DNA of 64,000 nt from Nitrospirota bacterium (GTDB lineage Bacteria > Nitrospirota > JACRHL01), in NCBI GenBank assembly GCA_016212085.1, contig JACRHL010000021.1, forward strand, positions 1 to 64,000. Reading direction: 5' to 3'. The notes under the pieces are model-generated. The model saw only the letters and a program-made list of their open reading frames with translations, searched no databases and had not been told where the DNA came from. Shown here piece by piece: positions 47,707-55,770 of this stretch. A program made the position numbers and the translations under genes. The stretch's first letter is position 1. Every line of letters begins with the position of its first letter.

Positions 47707-48837
47707 ATGCGCCGCGCCGCATCCATCGCCATCCTGCTGCTGATGCTGTCCGCCCCAGCCGCCGCCGAGCGGGCGCGGGAGCTGGGCATCCCCTTCGCCG
47801 GCACCCCCGGCCCCCTGAACGCCATCACCGACGTGCCCGGCGTGCGCGTGGGCCACGCGACCCTGATCCACGGCCAGGGCGGGGACGCCGCCCGCACCGG
47901 CGTGACCGCCATCCTCCCCCTGGGGCCCGACAGCGACACCCCGGTGCCCGCCGCCGGCGCCGTGCTCAACGGCAATGGCGACATGACCGGCACCCAGTGG
48001 CTGGCCGAGTCGGGCTTTCTGGAGGGGCCGGTGGTGCTCACCAACACCCACTCCGTGGGGGTGGCGCGCGACGCGGTGGTGGCCTGGGGGCAGCGGCACT
48101 TTCCCGGCACCGGCGCCTACTCCCTGCCGGTGGTGGCCGAGACGTGGGACGGCTACCTGAACGCCATCAACGCCTTCCATGTGCGCCCGGAACACGTGTG
48201 GCAAGCCCTCGACAGCGCATCCGGCGGCCCGCCGGCCGAGGGCTCCGTGGGCGGCGGCACGGGCATGATGGCCTACCGCTTCAAGGCGGGCATCGGCACC
48301 AGCAGCCGCCTGGTGGCGGGCCCCGGCTGCCCCTGCACGGTGGGGGTGCTGGTGCAGGCCAACTACGGCCAGCGCGACCAGCTCGTCATCGCCGGGGTGG
48401 CGGTGGGGCGCGAGATCCCGGACCTCATGCCCACCCGGGGCCAGGAAGCGCAAACAGACCGGCGCGACGGCTCCATCGTGGCGGTGATCGCCACCGACGC
48501 CCCGCTGCTGCCCCACCAGCTCGGCCGCCTGGCCCGGCGCGTGCCCATCGCCATCGGCCGCCTGGGGGGCATCGGCGCCAATTCGTCCGGCGACCTGTTC
48601 GTGGCCTTCTCCACCCGCGTGCCCCAGGCCTGGGCCGGCGGCACCCAGGCCTGGAGCACCCTGCCCAACGACGCCCTGGACCCGCTGTTTTCCGCCGTGG
48701 CCGACGCCACCGAGGAGGCCATCGTCAACGCCCTGGTGGCGGCGGACGACATGACCGGGGTGGACGGCAACACGGTGTACGCCCTGCCCGAGCGGCGCCT
48801 GCTGGCGGCGCTGCGCAAGTGGGGGCGGGTGCGGTGA
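47707..48837 (+). CDS. P1-family (DmpA/BapA-like) aminopeptidase, exported
   Basis: The 376-residue protein has a signal peptide (SIAILLLMLSAPAAA), then the S58/DmpA family pattern: GTPGPLNAITDVPGVRVGHA, RTGVTAILP, LNGNGDMTGTQWLAESGFLE, TNTHSVGVARDAVVAW, GSVGGGTGMMAYRFKAGIGT and GGIGANSSGDLFVAFST. The NSSGD segment holds the likely nucleophile at which the precursor self-cleaves. Relatives cleave D-amino-acid or beta-peptides; natural substrates are often unclear. A -10-like TATGCT lies near 47670. Confidence 0.9.
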   Translation: MRRAASIAILLLMLSAPAAAERARELGIPFAGTPGPLNAITDVPGVRVGHATLIHGQGGDAARTGVTAILPLGPDSDTPVPAAGAVLNGNGDMTGTQWLAESGFLEGPVVLTNTHSVGVARDAVVAWGQRHFPGTGAYSLPVVAETWDGYLNAINAFHVRPEHVWQALDSASGGPPAEGSVGGGTGMMAYRFKAGIGTSSRLVAGPGCPCTVGVLVQANYGQRDQLVIAGVAVGREIPDLMPTRGQEAQTDRRDGSIVAVIATDAPLLPHQLGRLARRVPIAIGRLGGIGANSSGDLFVAFSTRVPQAWAGGTQAWSTLPNDALDPLFSAVADATEEAIVNALVAADDMTGVDGNTVYALPERRLLAALRKWGRVR

Positions 48838-48926
48838 GCACGGCCCTAATGGGCACCCGCCGATCCGCCGATACGATAGCCGTCAACGCTGTCAAACGGG
48901 ACCCCTGTTCGGGAAGGGTCGTGACC

Positions 48927-49286
48927 ATGTCGAAACGGGACAACAACTCGGTCCGCCTGCACCGGCGCGTGCCGATCAACGCCATCTGCCTGCTGCGCGT
49001 GCCGGATCACGACGCGGTGAACGAGCCGGTGGTGAACATCAGCATGAGCGGCATGTTGATGCGCTCGCGCCTGGTGCTGAAGGCGGGCACCCGCTGCGAG
49101 GCGGTGGTGGCCTTCAACGAGCTGGGCACCTACCACACGGAGCGCCTGCACGCCCGGGTGGTGCGCGCCGACGGTTATTTTACCGCGCTGCAATTCGTGA
49201 ACCTGCTTCCGGACCAGCGCGCCTACCTGAGGGCCGTGCTGGACGCCCACCCCATCGACATGGACCTCACGCCGGCCGCGTCCTGA
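48927..49286 (+). CDS. PilZ-domain protein
   Basis: This 119-residue protein has the PilZ c-di-GMP motifs RLHRR (RxxxR, about 10-14) and NISMSG (NxSxxG, about 37-42), followed by MLMRSRLVLKAGTRCEAVVA and HARVVRADGYFTALQFVNLL. No other domain is present. The ATG at 48927 follows GGGAAGG at a suitable distance; a GTG six bases upstream is also in frame. It is followed by a broken TfoX-like gene on the other strand. Confidence 0.86.
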   Translation: MSKRDNNSVRLHRRVPINAICLLRVPDHDAVNEPVVNISMSGMLMRSRLVLKAGTRCEAVVAFNELGTYHTERLHARVVRADGYFTALQFVNLLPDQRAYLRAVLDAHPIDMDLTPAAS

Positions 49287-49317
49287 CGGCCCGGCCCCCC
49301 GGCCCGCGCGCACCCGC

Positions 49318-49510
49318 GGATCATCCCGCACGTCCTCCGGCAGCCGGTTCCACGGCACGCAGCGCGGCGCGCCCTCCAGGGCATGGACCCGGTTCAGGCT
49401 CACGAGGATGCGGTATACCTCCACGGGCCCCAGCTCGCGCACCGGCTCCACGCCTCCACCAGCCAGCGGGCGCTGGCGGGGCCGATGTGGGGCCCGTTTT
49501 CGGGGGCAGC
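49318..49510 (-). pseudogene. Relic of a TfoX C-terminal-domain gene
   Basis: On the minus strand one frame reads PENGPHIGPASARWLVEA and the next continues GVEPVRELGPVEVYRIL, then VSLNRVHALEGAPRCVPWNR and LPEDVRDD. Joined, these match the TfoX C-terminal domain pattern (GPKSARWL...GI-T--DL-ALG-V-AY--L ... VSLN-LYALEGAL--W--LP). A frameshift near 49458 and a short deletion after YRIL have destroyed it. No proper start remains. TfoX/Sxy proteins promote competence. Identification is by recalled family pattern. Confidence 0.5.
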
Positions 49511-49735
49511 CGTCCATGGGCCCACGGTGCCGCAAGGGGGCGGCAGGGGGGCAAACCCGTCCCCGTTCAGGAATGTGCCGCGCGCCGTGCCGGGCGCCCA
49601 TTTTTGGCCCGCCGTCCCCAGGCATCTTTTTTCTCAAGCCCCCCACGGCAGATACCGACAAAATTGGGGTACGGGCCCCGCCAGGGAGGGCGGCGCCGAA
49701 TCGTCCGCGCCACGGCGCGGGAAGGAGGCTAGCGG
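49511..49735. other. Intergenic region upstream of a PilZ gene
   Basis: Together with the TfoX relic this makes a gap of about 450 bases without an intact gene. The segment near 49620-49675 is less GC-rich and is the likely promoter region of the PilZ gene at 49736. Nothing else is recognisable. Confidence 0.4.
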
Positions 49736-50062
49736 ATGGACAATCGGATACACCGGCGCATCACCATCAAGGCGGCGGTCGCGCTGACCGTGGAGGGCGG
49801 ACGCCCCATCCACGGCTGGATCAAGAACATCAGCATCAGCGGCCTGCACGTCCGCACCGACGAGTTCCTGCCCCTGGGGACGCGCTGCAAGGTGACCCTG
49901 GTGGTGCGCGAGGGCGACGCGCGCCGCCGCCTGACCCTGGACGGCACGGTCAAGCGCCGCGACGCCGAGGGCATGGGCGTCCAGTTCAGCCCCCTGTCCG
50001 ACGACATGAAGCGCGACCTGAGCCTGGTGCTGCTGGAGACCCACGGCATCCCCCAGCCCTGA
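49736..50062 (+). CDS. PilZ-domain protein
   Basis: The 108-residue single-domain PilZ starts MDNRIHRRITIKAAVALTVE with RxxxR (RIHRR, about 4-8) and NISISG (about 30-35). It continues LHVRTDEFLPLGTRCKVTLV and DGTVKRRDAEGMGVQFSPLS, the standard beta-barrel end. Both c-di-GMP-binding motifs are intact. GGAGG lies ten bases before the ATG. Confidence 0.87.
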   Translation: MDNRIHRRITIKAAVALTVEGGRPIHGWIKNISISGLHVRTDEFLPLGTRCKVTLVVREGDARRRLTLDGTVKRRDAEGMGVQFSPLSDDMKRDLSLVLLETHGIPQP

Positions 50063-50340
50063 CCGGCCCCCCCGCGCCAACCCGCGCGCCGGCATCGGGC
50101 CGCCCCGGCCCCCGTTCCCACGACATCCCCTCCACACCGCCGCCATTCTGGCCCGGGTCTTGCAAACTTTTCCGGCTGAGTTCCCACGCGGCACCGCCGG
50201 ACCAACATCCAGGGCGGGCGCCCCCATCCACCGGATGGGAAAGTGGGAACCGCGCCGGAGTTTTACGGAAAACACTTTCCGTCTCCGGCCCCCGCGCCCA
50301 TGCCGGTCGCGGGGAACCCCAGTGGGATGGAGGGCCGCCT

Positions 50341-50784
50341 GTGACGCGAGTGTTCGCCGCGATGCTGACCCTGGTCTGCCTGTCCCTGGGCGGCCTGTGC
50401 GCCCACGCCGCCGAGCTGCCGCGCCCGGCGGGCTTCAACAGCGGCATCGTGGGTGATGCGTCCACCACCTCGGTGCGCCGCATCCTCCGCGAGAAGGGCC
50501 TGGCGCTGCTGGGCTTCCTGAGCCAGCACGTGGACGACCGCCTCACCGAGCAGCGCGCCCGCGCCGTGTTCCTGAGCGGCCCCGCCGCCCATGCGGGCGA
50601 GCTCCGCCCCGACCACGACCCCTCCCGCGTCGACCTGCCGTCGTTCCGCGAAGGCCTGCTGAGCATGGACGCGGCGTTCGCCCTGGGCGGCACCACGGTG
50701 GGCCCGGACCACCACGGCCCCCTGCGCGCCGCCGTTTCCGCCGGCCCGGGCCGGGTACGGCTGATGCTGCGCATGGACTGGTAG
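50341..50784 (+). CDS. Exported protein of unknown function
   Basis: The 147-residue protein starts at a GTG preceded by GGAGGG. It has a signal peptide (MLTLVCLSLGGLCAHAA, cleavage near residue 24) and a soluble, mostly polar mature part with helices (SVRRILREKGLALLGFLSQH) and an ending VRLMLRMDW. No cysteine motif or known domain is recognised. The 278-base gap upstream contains no gene. Confidence 0.7.
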   Translation: MTRVFAAMLTLVCLSLGGLCAHAAELPRPAGFNSGIVGDASTTSVRRILREKGLALLGFLSQHVDDRLTEQRARAVFLSGPAAHAGELRPDHDPSRVDLPSFREGLLSMDAAFALGGTTVGPDHHGPLRAAVSAGPGRVRLMLRMDW

Positions 50785-50839
50785 GCGGGCGCCTACCCGT
50801 GTAAAAACCGCCCGATTTCCGGCATCGCCGGGATAGTTT

Positions 50840-51169
50840 TTACCGCTTTTCCCCCTCGCACACCACCGCCACCGAGTACGACACCAGCGGCGTGCCGTCC
50901 GCCCGCGCGCCGGTCACGTGGGCGTACAGGTCCACCACCTCGGCCACCACGCAGCGCGCGGCGATGAGTTGCCGCGCGCGGTTCAGGCGCGTCTGCCGGT
51001 CGGCCATGGCCGGGTCGCCACTCATGTGGACAAAATAATCGTACTTTCCATCGGTGGGCCCCACCACCACCACCGACTGGGGCGTGGGCGGCCCCAGGGT
51101 GGGGCGCATGCCGGCGCAGGCGGCGGCCAGGGCGGCGGTCAGCAGGATCGGCAACAGGTGGCGTGGCAC
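50840..51169 (-). CDS. Small lipoprotein, unknown function
   Basis: The 109-residue product starts at a GTG (51169) preceded by GGAG, with signal LPILLTAALAAACAG whose AAC is a lipobox Cys. The mature part reads SVVVVGPTDGKYDYFVHMSG, then DRQTRLNRARQLIAARC and DGTPLVSYSVAVVCEGEKR. The shape suggests a small beta/alpha domain. An upstream in-frame start at 51310 would bury the signal peptide and is disfavoured. It diverges from the M48 protease gene. Confidence 0.72.
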   Translation of the reverse strand: MPRHLLPILLTAALAAACAGMRPTLGPPTPQSVVVVGPTDGKYDYFVHMSGDPAMADRQTRLNRARQLIAARCVVAEVVDLYAHVTGARADGTPLVSYSVAVVCEGEKR

Positions 51170-51324
51170 GGCAGGAACTCCCTCTCCCGGAGCGCGGGGA
51201 CGGGCCCCGTTCGCCTCGATCTTAACAGAATGTCGAACAACCCCGTTTGTCGGCCGCCCGCCGGCCCGACCGAAGCGCCCGAGGGGGGCATGATTCCCGC
51301 CGCCGGACACGCTATGCTGGGGGC

Positions 51325-52869
51325 ATGAAGCGTCTCCCCCGGCTCGCCCCGCTGCTCCTGCTGATCGCCGCCGCCTGCGCCACCAACCCGGTGACCGGCG
51401 AGCGCGAGCTGCGGCTGATCTCCGCCGCCGACGAGATCGCCATCGGCACGGAAAATTATGCCTTCTCCCAGCAGGGCCAGGGGGGGCCGTACACGGTGGA
51501 CCCGTCCGTCACCGCCTATGTGGCGGAGGTGGGCGGCAAGCTCGCGGCGCTGAGCGACCGGCCCGACCTGCCGTTCGAGTTCGTGGTGCTGAACAACCCG
51601 GTGCCCAACGCCTGGGCGCTGCCCGGCGGCAAGATCGCCGTCAACCGGGGGCTGCTCACGGAGCTGCATTCGGAGGCGGAGCTGGCCGCCGTGCTCGGCC
51701 ACGAGATCGTCCACGCGGCGGCGCGCCACGGCGCCCGGCGCATGGAGCGCGGCGTCCTGCTGTCCGCCGGGATGGCGGGCCTGGGAACCGCCCTGGGCGG
51801 CCGCCGGGGGGCCGACGTGGCGGTGGGCGGCGCCGCCCTGGGGGCCAAGCTCATCAGCAGCCGCTACGGCCGCGACGACGAGCTGGAAAGCGACCGCTAC
51901 GGCATGGACTACATGGCCCGCGCCGGCTACGACCCGCGGGCGGCCGTGTCGCTCCAGGAAACCTTCGTGCGGCTGTCCGAGGGCAAACAGGGCGACTGGC
52001 TGAGCGGCCTGTTCGCCAGCCACCCGCCCTCGCCGGAGCGGGTGGCGCGCAACCGGGCGCACGCGGCGGCGCTGCCCGCCGGCGGCAACCTGGGGGCGGA
52101 GGCCTACCGGGCCCGGCTGTCCGGGCTGTTCGCCACCGCCCCCGCCTATGCCGCCGCCGCCGAGGGCGAAACGGCCCTGGCGGCGGATGACCCCGCCACC
52201 GCCCTGGCCAAGGCCAGGGAGGCCATCGCCGCCCTGCCGGCGGAAGCGGCGTTTTATACCTTGAAGGGGCGCGCCCTGCTGGCGGCGGACGACGGCCAGG
52301 GGGCCGCCGACGCCTTTTCCGAGGCCATCCGCCGGCACGACGGCTATTTCCTGCCGTTCCTGCTGCGCGGCATGGCGCGCAAGGACCGGGGCGACGCGGC
52401 CGGCGCCCGCGCCGACCTGGGCGCCAGCCTCGCCCTGCTGCCCACCGCCGGGGCCCACTTCGCCCTGGGCGAGATGGACCGCGACACGGGCGACGCCGAC
52501 GCCGCCATCGCCCACTTTACCGCCGCCGCCGGCGAGGGCGAGGTGGGCCAGCGGGCGGCGCTGGAGCTGGCGCGCCTGGAGCTGCCGCGCCAGCCCTCCA
52601 AATACATCGCCGTGGGCGCCGACCTGGACGAACGCGGCATGGTGGTGGTGCGGGTGCTCAACCACGCGCCGCTGGCGGTGACCGGCGTGGAGTTGACGGT
52701 ATCCCTGGCGGGCCCCGGCGGCCTGTCGAGCCCCCCGGTGCGGCTGCGCCTGGACGGCCCCCTGGGGCCCGGCGAGGGGGCGCGGCTGGGCACCGCCATC
52801 GGCCCCATCGGCCGGGAACTGGGCGCCGCCCCGGTGCGGGTGCTGGTGACCGCCGCGCGGCCGCGCTGA
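51325..52869 (+). CDS. M48-family metalloprotease with C-terminal TPR region (BepA-like)
   Basis: This 514-residue lipoprotein (LLLIAAACATNPVTGERELR) has an M48 zinc peptidase domain: HEIVH at 126-130 and the third ligand Glu in DELESDRYGMDYMARAGYD. Asn-Pro-Val-Thr-Gly after the lipid Cys is common in periplasmic M48 proteins such as BepA/LoiP. TPR-like helices (about 275-420) and a beta-rich tail of about 90 residues follow. A role in outer-membrane protein quality control is likely by homology. A -10-like TATGCT lies 11 bases upstream, so the leader is short. A strong terminator follows. Confidence 0.9.
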   Translation: MKRLPRLAPLLLLIAAACATNPVTGERELRLISAADEIAIGTENYAFSQQGQGGPYTVDPSVTAYVAEVGGKLAALSDRPDLPFEFVVLNNPVPNAWALPGGKIAVNRGLLTELHSEAELAAVLGHEIVHAAARHGARRMERGVLLSAGMAGLGTALGGRRGADVAVGGAALGAKLISSRYGRDDELESDRYGMDYMARAGYDPRAAVSLQETFVRLSEGKQGDWLSGLFASHPPSPERVARNRAHAAALPAGGNLGAEAYRARLSGLFATAPAYAAAAEGETALAADDPATALAKAREAIAALPAEAAFYTLKGRALLAADDGQGAADAFSEAIRRHDGYFLPFLLRGMARKDRGDAAGARADLGASLALLPTAGAHFALGEMDRDTGDADAAIAHFTAAAGEGEVGQRAALELARLELPRQPSKYIAVGADLDERGMVVVRVLNHAPLAVTGVELTVSLAGPGGLSSPPVRLRLDGPLGPGEGARLGTAIGPIGRELGAAPVRVLVTAARPR

Positions 52870-52884
52870 CAGGGGGCCGGGCAC

Positions 52885-52926
52885 AAAAAAGGGGGGCGCC
52901 ACGTGTCCGTGGCGCCCCCCTTTTTT
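52885..52926. terminator. Strong bidirectional intrinsic terminator
   Basis: A6-GGGGGGCGCCACG-tgtc-CGTGGCGCCCCCC-T6: a 13-bp perfect GC stem flanked by A and T runs. It ends the M48 protease transcript and would also work on the opposite strand for the small membrane peptide gene. Confidence 0.9.
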
Positions 52927-53107
52927 GTGGAGAGACCGGCAACCTTGCCGGCCCGGACAGGCGGCTGTCCGGCCATGATGCCCGCCCCAGGGTCAGTCAA
53001 CAGGCCCGGGCGGGGCGTTGAAAAACGGCGGGTTTTGACCCGCCTGCGTCCGGTACGGGGAGGTACCGGCGGATTTCATGCGCGTGAGCGCCTGGAATCC
53101 GGACCTG

Positions 53108-53191
53108 CTAGACCAGAATCAGCCAGATGCTGAACACGGAGGCGGCGATTCCGGCCATGCACAGGTTCATATGGATGATGAGGGTCTTCAT
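53108..53191 (-). CDS. 27-residue membrane peptide
   Basis: The frame encodes MKTLIIHMNLCMAGIAASVF then SIWLILV. The ATG at 53191 has GGAGG five bases upstream, a good site; an in-frame ATG at 53218 preceded by GGAGAAGG would give 36 residues. It is a single hydrophobic helix with one Cys. The ending S-x-WLILV resembles the peptide at 56096. The 5' leader (53220-53300) is rich in potential hairpins, for example GGAGAGGCCGTGCAGCCTCC. Function is unknown. Confidence 0.5.
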   Translation of the reverse strand: MKTLIIHMNLCMAGIAASVFSIWLILV

Positions 53192-53439
53192 GATTGCCTC
53201 CATGGCAGCGGTGCCCATTTTACCTTCTCCAAGCAGTGACCGGAGAGGCCGTGCAGCCTCCCCGTGATCCAAACCAACCCCGATATGTTGCATACCCCGT
53301 GCCAGGAATGCCGTGGCCGCCCCGCGGACCACGGGCCGGGCGGGGCCTCGCTGTCTTCAAGGAACGCCCCCCGTGCCGGGGGGGCGTGGGGGGAGGGAGG
53401 GGGGTGTTCAAAAGTGGGCACCCCGGCCGCACAAGGTGT

Positions 53440-53880
53440 TCAATCCTGTACACCCGGCCATCCGGCCGGGCGGCGCAACAGCACCACGCCGTCGGAACTT
53501 TCGGTGAACCCCCAGCGGGCGTAGAACGGGCGCATCTCGGGCAGGCAGTACAGCTCCACGTCGCGCACGTCGCGCACGGCGGGGTGGGCCAGGATGGCGT
53601 CCATCAGCGCCGTGCCCAGGCCGGCGCCCTGGCACGGCATGTCCACGATCACGTCCAGCACCAGGGCCTTGGCCACCCGGTCGGTGAGGGCGCGGGCGAA
53701 GGCCAGCACCTTGCCCGTGTCCGGCGCCAGCAGCGCCACCACGCAGCCGGAGTTGCGCACCGCCTCGATGATCTGCGGGCGGGCCCGGTTCCGCTGCCAC
53801 CAGGCGGTGGTGAGCAGCCGGGCCAGGTCGGCATAGTGGCCGGGTTCGAGGGTATGGACGATCTTGTACGGCGGCGTCAC
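53440..53880 (-). CDS. GNAT-family N-acetyltransferase
   Basis: The 146-residue protein has the GNAT fold: VVALLAPDTGKVLAFARALT, VLDVIVDMPCQGAGLGTALM (acetyl-CoA loop Q-GAGLG-AL), DVRDVELYCLPEMRPFYARW and GFTESSDGVVLLRRP. It transfers an acetyl group from acetyl-CoA to an amine; the substrate is unknown. The GTG at 53880 is preceded by GGGAG; a longer frame upstream lacks family similarity. Confidence 0.88.
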   Translation of the reverse strand: MTPPYKIVHTLEPGHYADLARLLTTAWWQRNRARPQIIEAVRNSGCVVALLAPDTGKVLAFARALTDRVAKALVLDVIVDMPCQGAGLGTALMDAILAHPAVRDVRDVELYCLPEMRPFYARWGFTESSDGVVLLRRPAGWPGVQD

Positions 53881-54210
53881 CGACTCCCAACCTCTCCGGG
53901 GCGCCCATGGAACGGGCGCCGGGCGCAATCATCTTCCCCCGCGCGCCCGGCGTCAAGTGGGGGTATGCTTGCAGAAGGGAGAACCGGCCGGCCACCCGCC
54001 GGAGGCCGCATGATCGCGGGTTGCGCGCCGGGTTCCGGACATGGCGGTCCACCCCCCACGACCACCCGGCCGCCGTGCCGGGCCCGGCGCGCCTCATCCG
54101 CCCCGGTTCCCGCAAGACCATGCATGGGCCGTCGCGGGCGCTCCGGGCGCGGGGCGGCCTCGGGCGGTGCCCAGGGCTGCTGGCAAGATCCCCTCTGCTA
54201 CAATCGGCCC
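53881..54210. other. Divergent spacer
   Basis: These 330 bases between the acetyltransferase (minus) and arfB (plus) hold a -10-like TATGCT near 53964 and a TACAAT at about 54199, immediately before arfB. No credible gene or repeat is seen. Confidence 0.4.
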
Positions 54211-54639
54211 ATGCCCATCCGCGTGACCCCGCACATCGCCCTGGCGGACGACGAACTGACCCTGCGCCCGGTGCTCGCCTCCGGCCCCGGCGGCCAGCAC
54301 GTCAACAAGGCGGCCACGGCGATCATGCTGCGCTTCGACGCCGCCCGCTCGCCGTCGCTGCCCGAGGGGGTGCGGCGCCGGCTGCTGGCGCTGGCGGGGG
54401 CGCGCGCCACCGGCGAGGGGGAGATCGTCATTCACGCCGAGCGTTACCGCAGCCAGCGCATGAACCGGGACGACGCCATCGGCCGCCTGTGCGACCTGAT
54501 CCGCGAGGCGGCGGCGCCGGTCAAGGCGCGCCGCCCCACCCGGCCGGGCCGCGCCGCCCGCGAGCGGCGCATGGCCGGGAAGCGCCAGCGCGGCGACGCC
54601 AAGCGCCTGCGCGGACCGGTGGACGACCCGGATGCATGA
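54211..54639 (+). CDS. arfB: Alternative ribosome-rescue factor ArfB (YaeJ), class I release-factor domain
   Basis: This 142-residue protein is a stand-alone RF-1 catalytic domain with the GGQ motif at 27-29 (SGPGGQHVNKAATAIMLRFD) and a basic C-terminal tail (KARRPTRPGRAARERRMAGK) that enters the empty mRNA channel. ArfB hydrolyses peptidyl-tRNA on ribosomes stalled without a stop codon. Size and architecture match YaeJ closely. A TACAAT -10 sits 12 bases before the ATG. Confidence 0.94.
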   Translation: MPIRVTPHIALADDELTLRPVLASGPGGQHVNKAATAIMLRFDAARSPSLPEGVRRRLLALAGARATGEGEIVIHAERYRSQRMNRDDAIGRLCDLIREAAAPVKARRPTRPGRAARERRMAGKRQRGDAKRLRGPVDDPDA

Positions 54640-54650
54640 CGAATTTCTTG

Positions 54651-54677
54651 ATTTATCGGGCGATTTGCCCGATAAAT
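54651..54677. terminator. Perfect hairpin between arfB and a PilZ gene
   Basis: TTTATCGGGC-GATTT-GCCCGATAAA is a 10-bp perfect stem, 13 bases after the arfB stop. The AT base pairs at the base could act as a weak intrinsic terminator in either direction. It could also be an operator for the PilZ gene that follows. Confidence 0.55.
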
Positions 54678-54729
54678 TGGGAGGTGAGTGGCTTTCGCCC
54701 GCCCAGCGGGCGCATGTTGGGGGAACAGC

Positions 54730-55086
54730 ATGGCAGGATACGACCGGGAACGGGCGGACGACCGCCTTTCCGTGCAGATGGCCGCACGCATCCACTGTTA
54801 TGGCGAGCGGTTCATCGGCACGGTGGTGAACCTGGGCGCCGGGGGGGCGTTCGTGCGTGCCGGCCGCACGCTGCCCATGCAGGTCCGCTGCGACCTGGTG
54901 GTCATCGTGGGCGACGGCGGCGACCCGGAGCACTTGTTGGTGACCGGCACCGTGGTCCACCTGGCGGACGGCGGCATGGGCATCAAGTTCGACACCCTCG
55001 CGCCGGGGACGCTGGCGCGGCTGCTGGGCATCCTTTCCAGCGGCGGCACCAACCTGAAGCGCCGCCCCGTCGGATCGGGAGGCTGA
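54730..55086 (+). CDS. PilZ-like domain protein with altered motif
   Basis: The 118-residue protein resembles the other PilZ proteins here: RADDR (RxxxR, about 8-12), LSVQMAARIHCYGERFIGTV, VNLGAGGAFVRAGRTLPMQV and GMGIKFDTLAPG. The second c-di-GMP motif reads NLGAGG, so the usual Ser of NxSxxG is Gly; binding may be weakened. It is followed by a globin gene four bases later, so the two are probably co-translated. Confidence 0.83.
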   Translation: MAGYDRERADDRLSVQMAARIHCYGERFIGTVVNLGAGGAFVRAGRTLPMQVRCDLVVIVGDGGDPEHLLVTGTVVHLADGGMGIKFDTLAPGTLARLLGILSSGGTNLKRRPVGSGG

Positions 55087-55090
55087 CGCC

Positions 55091-55507
55091 ATGTCCATCC
55101 CCGTCATCGAATGCATCAAGCGCTGCACCGCGAACCCGGCGTTCCTGGACCGTTTCTACGAACTGTTCACGAGCAACCCGGCGGTCCGCGAGAAGTTCTC
55201 CAAGACCGACTTCGACCGCCAGAAATACCTGCTCGGCCACATGCTGGTGATGCTCATCAAGCACGCCTACGGCCTGCGCGGGGCCGACGAGCGCCTGACC
55301 GAGGTGGCGCGCCGCCACGGCACGGGCGACCTGAACATCCCCCGCTACATGTACAACGATTGGATCGACTGCCTGGTACGCGCGGTGCGCGAGACCGAGC
55401 CCAACCTCCCCGATGAGGTGATGGGCGACCTGCGGCGGGTCATGGAGGCGGAGGTGGCCACCTTCATCAGCCGCGCGGAAAACCCGACGAACGCCCCGGC
55501 CACCTAG
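55091..55507 (+). CDS. Single-domain bacterial globin
   Basis: The 138-residue all-helical protein shows globin spacing: FLDRFYELFTSNPAVREKFS, KTDFDRQKYLLGHMLVMLIK, then LTEVARRHGTGDLNIPRYMY with the probable proximal His in RRHGTGDLNIP, and a closing helix MGDLRRVMEAEVATFISRAE. It should bind heme and sense or detoxify O2 or NO. It is coupled to the PilZ-like gene, which suggests a gas-linked c-di-GMP response, but this is inference. Confidence 0.82.
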   Translation: MSIPVIECIKRCTANPAFLDRFYELFTSNPAVREKFSKTDFDRQKYLLGHMLVMLIKHAYGLRGADERLTEVARRHGTGDLNIPRYMYNDWIDCLVRAVRETEPNLPDEVMGDLRRVMEAEVATFISRAENPTNAPAT

Positions 55508-55603
55508 GGCCTGTTGACAAGCCCCTGGGGCGACAACGCAATGCGTTGATTTTCATGATACATATCATGCTCCCCCGTGTGTCGGGGCGCTACGTTTGAA
55601 TTG
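55508..55603. other. Palindrome-rich spacer upstream of the structured RNA motifs
   Basis: It begins GGGCCTGTTGACAAG, resembling the end of the mobile element at 47270 (GGGCCTGTTAGCACA). Two palindromes follow, CAACGCA-A-TGCGTTG (about 55536-55550) and ATGATA-CA-TATCAT (about 55556-55569). A possible remnant of a mobile element or an operator region; no gene. Confidence 0.45.
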
Positions 55604-55681
55604 GGTGAGGGGGGGCTGGGCCACGGCGGTTCTCCCCCATCGTACCGGCGAGGCCTGAGGATTCCGGTGCTCCCCCTCACC
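55604..55681 (+). ncRNA. Riboswitch-like structured motif, copy 1
   Basis: A closing stem GGTGAGGGGG/CCCCCTCACC encloses GGGCCACG, GGTTCTCCCCCA, ACCGGCGAGGCC and TCCGGTG. The same ordered words occur in copy 2 (55771-55847), although the closing stems differ in sequence. Conserved interior plus covarying stem is what a cis-acting RNA shows. A U-tract terminator follows 16 bases later. The class is not securely identified; strand is chosen from the terminator and the copy 2 promoter. Confidence 0.6.
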
Positions 55682-55696
55682 TACTGACGGGTGACG

Positions 55697-55721
55697 AAAA
55701 GGGCGTTCGTGCCCTTTTTTT
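55697..55721 (+). terminator. Intrinsic terminator after motif copy 1
   Basis: AAAAGGGC-GTTCGT-GCCCTTTTTTT: a stem of GC pairs extended by A-T pairs and followed by seven T. It would end the transcript from copy 1 or act as its expression platform. Confidence 0.8.
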
Positions 55722-55734
55722 GTGCAACATTCGC

Positions 55735-55762
55735 TTGCCTTACATTGACCGTCTGGTATACT
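55735..55762 (+). promoter_or_regulatory. Sigma-70 promoter for motif copy 2
   Basis: TTGCCT (55735-55740), a 16-base spacer and TATACT (55757-55762). The predicted start (about 55769-55771) coincides with the first base of the closing stem of copy 2, as expected for a leader RNA. Confidence 0.65.
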
Positions 55763-55770
55763 CCCGCGCC

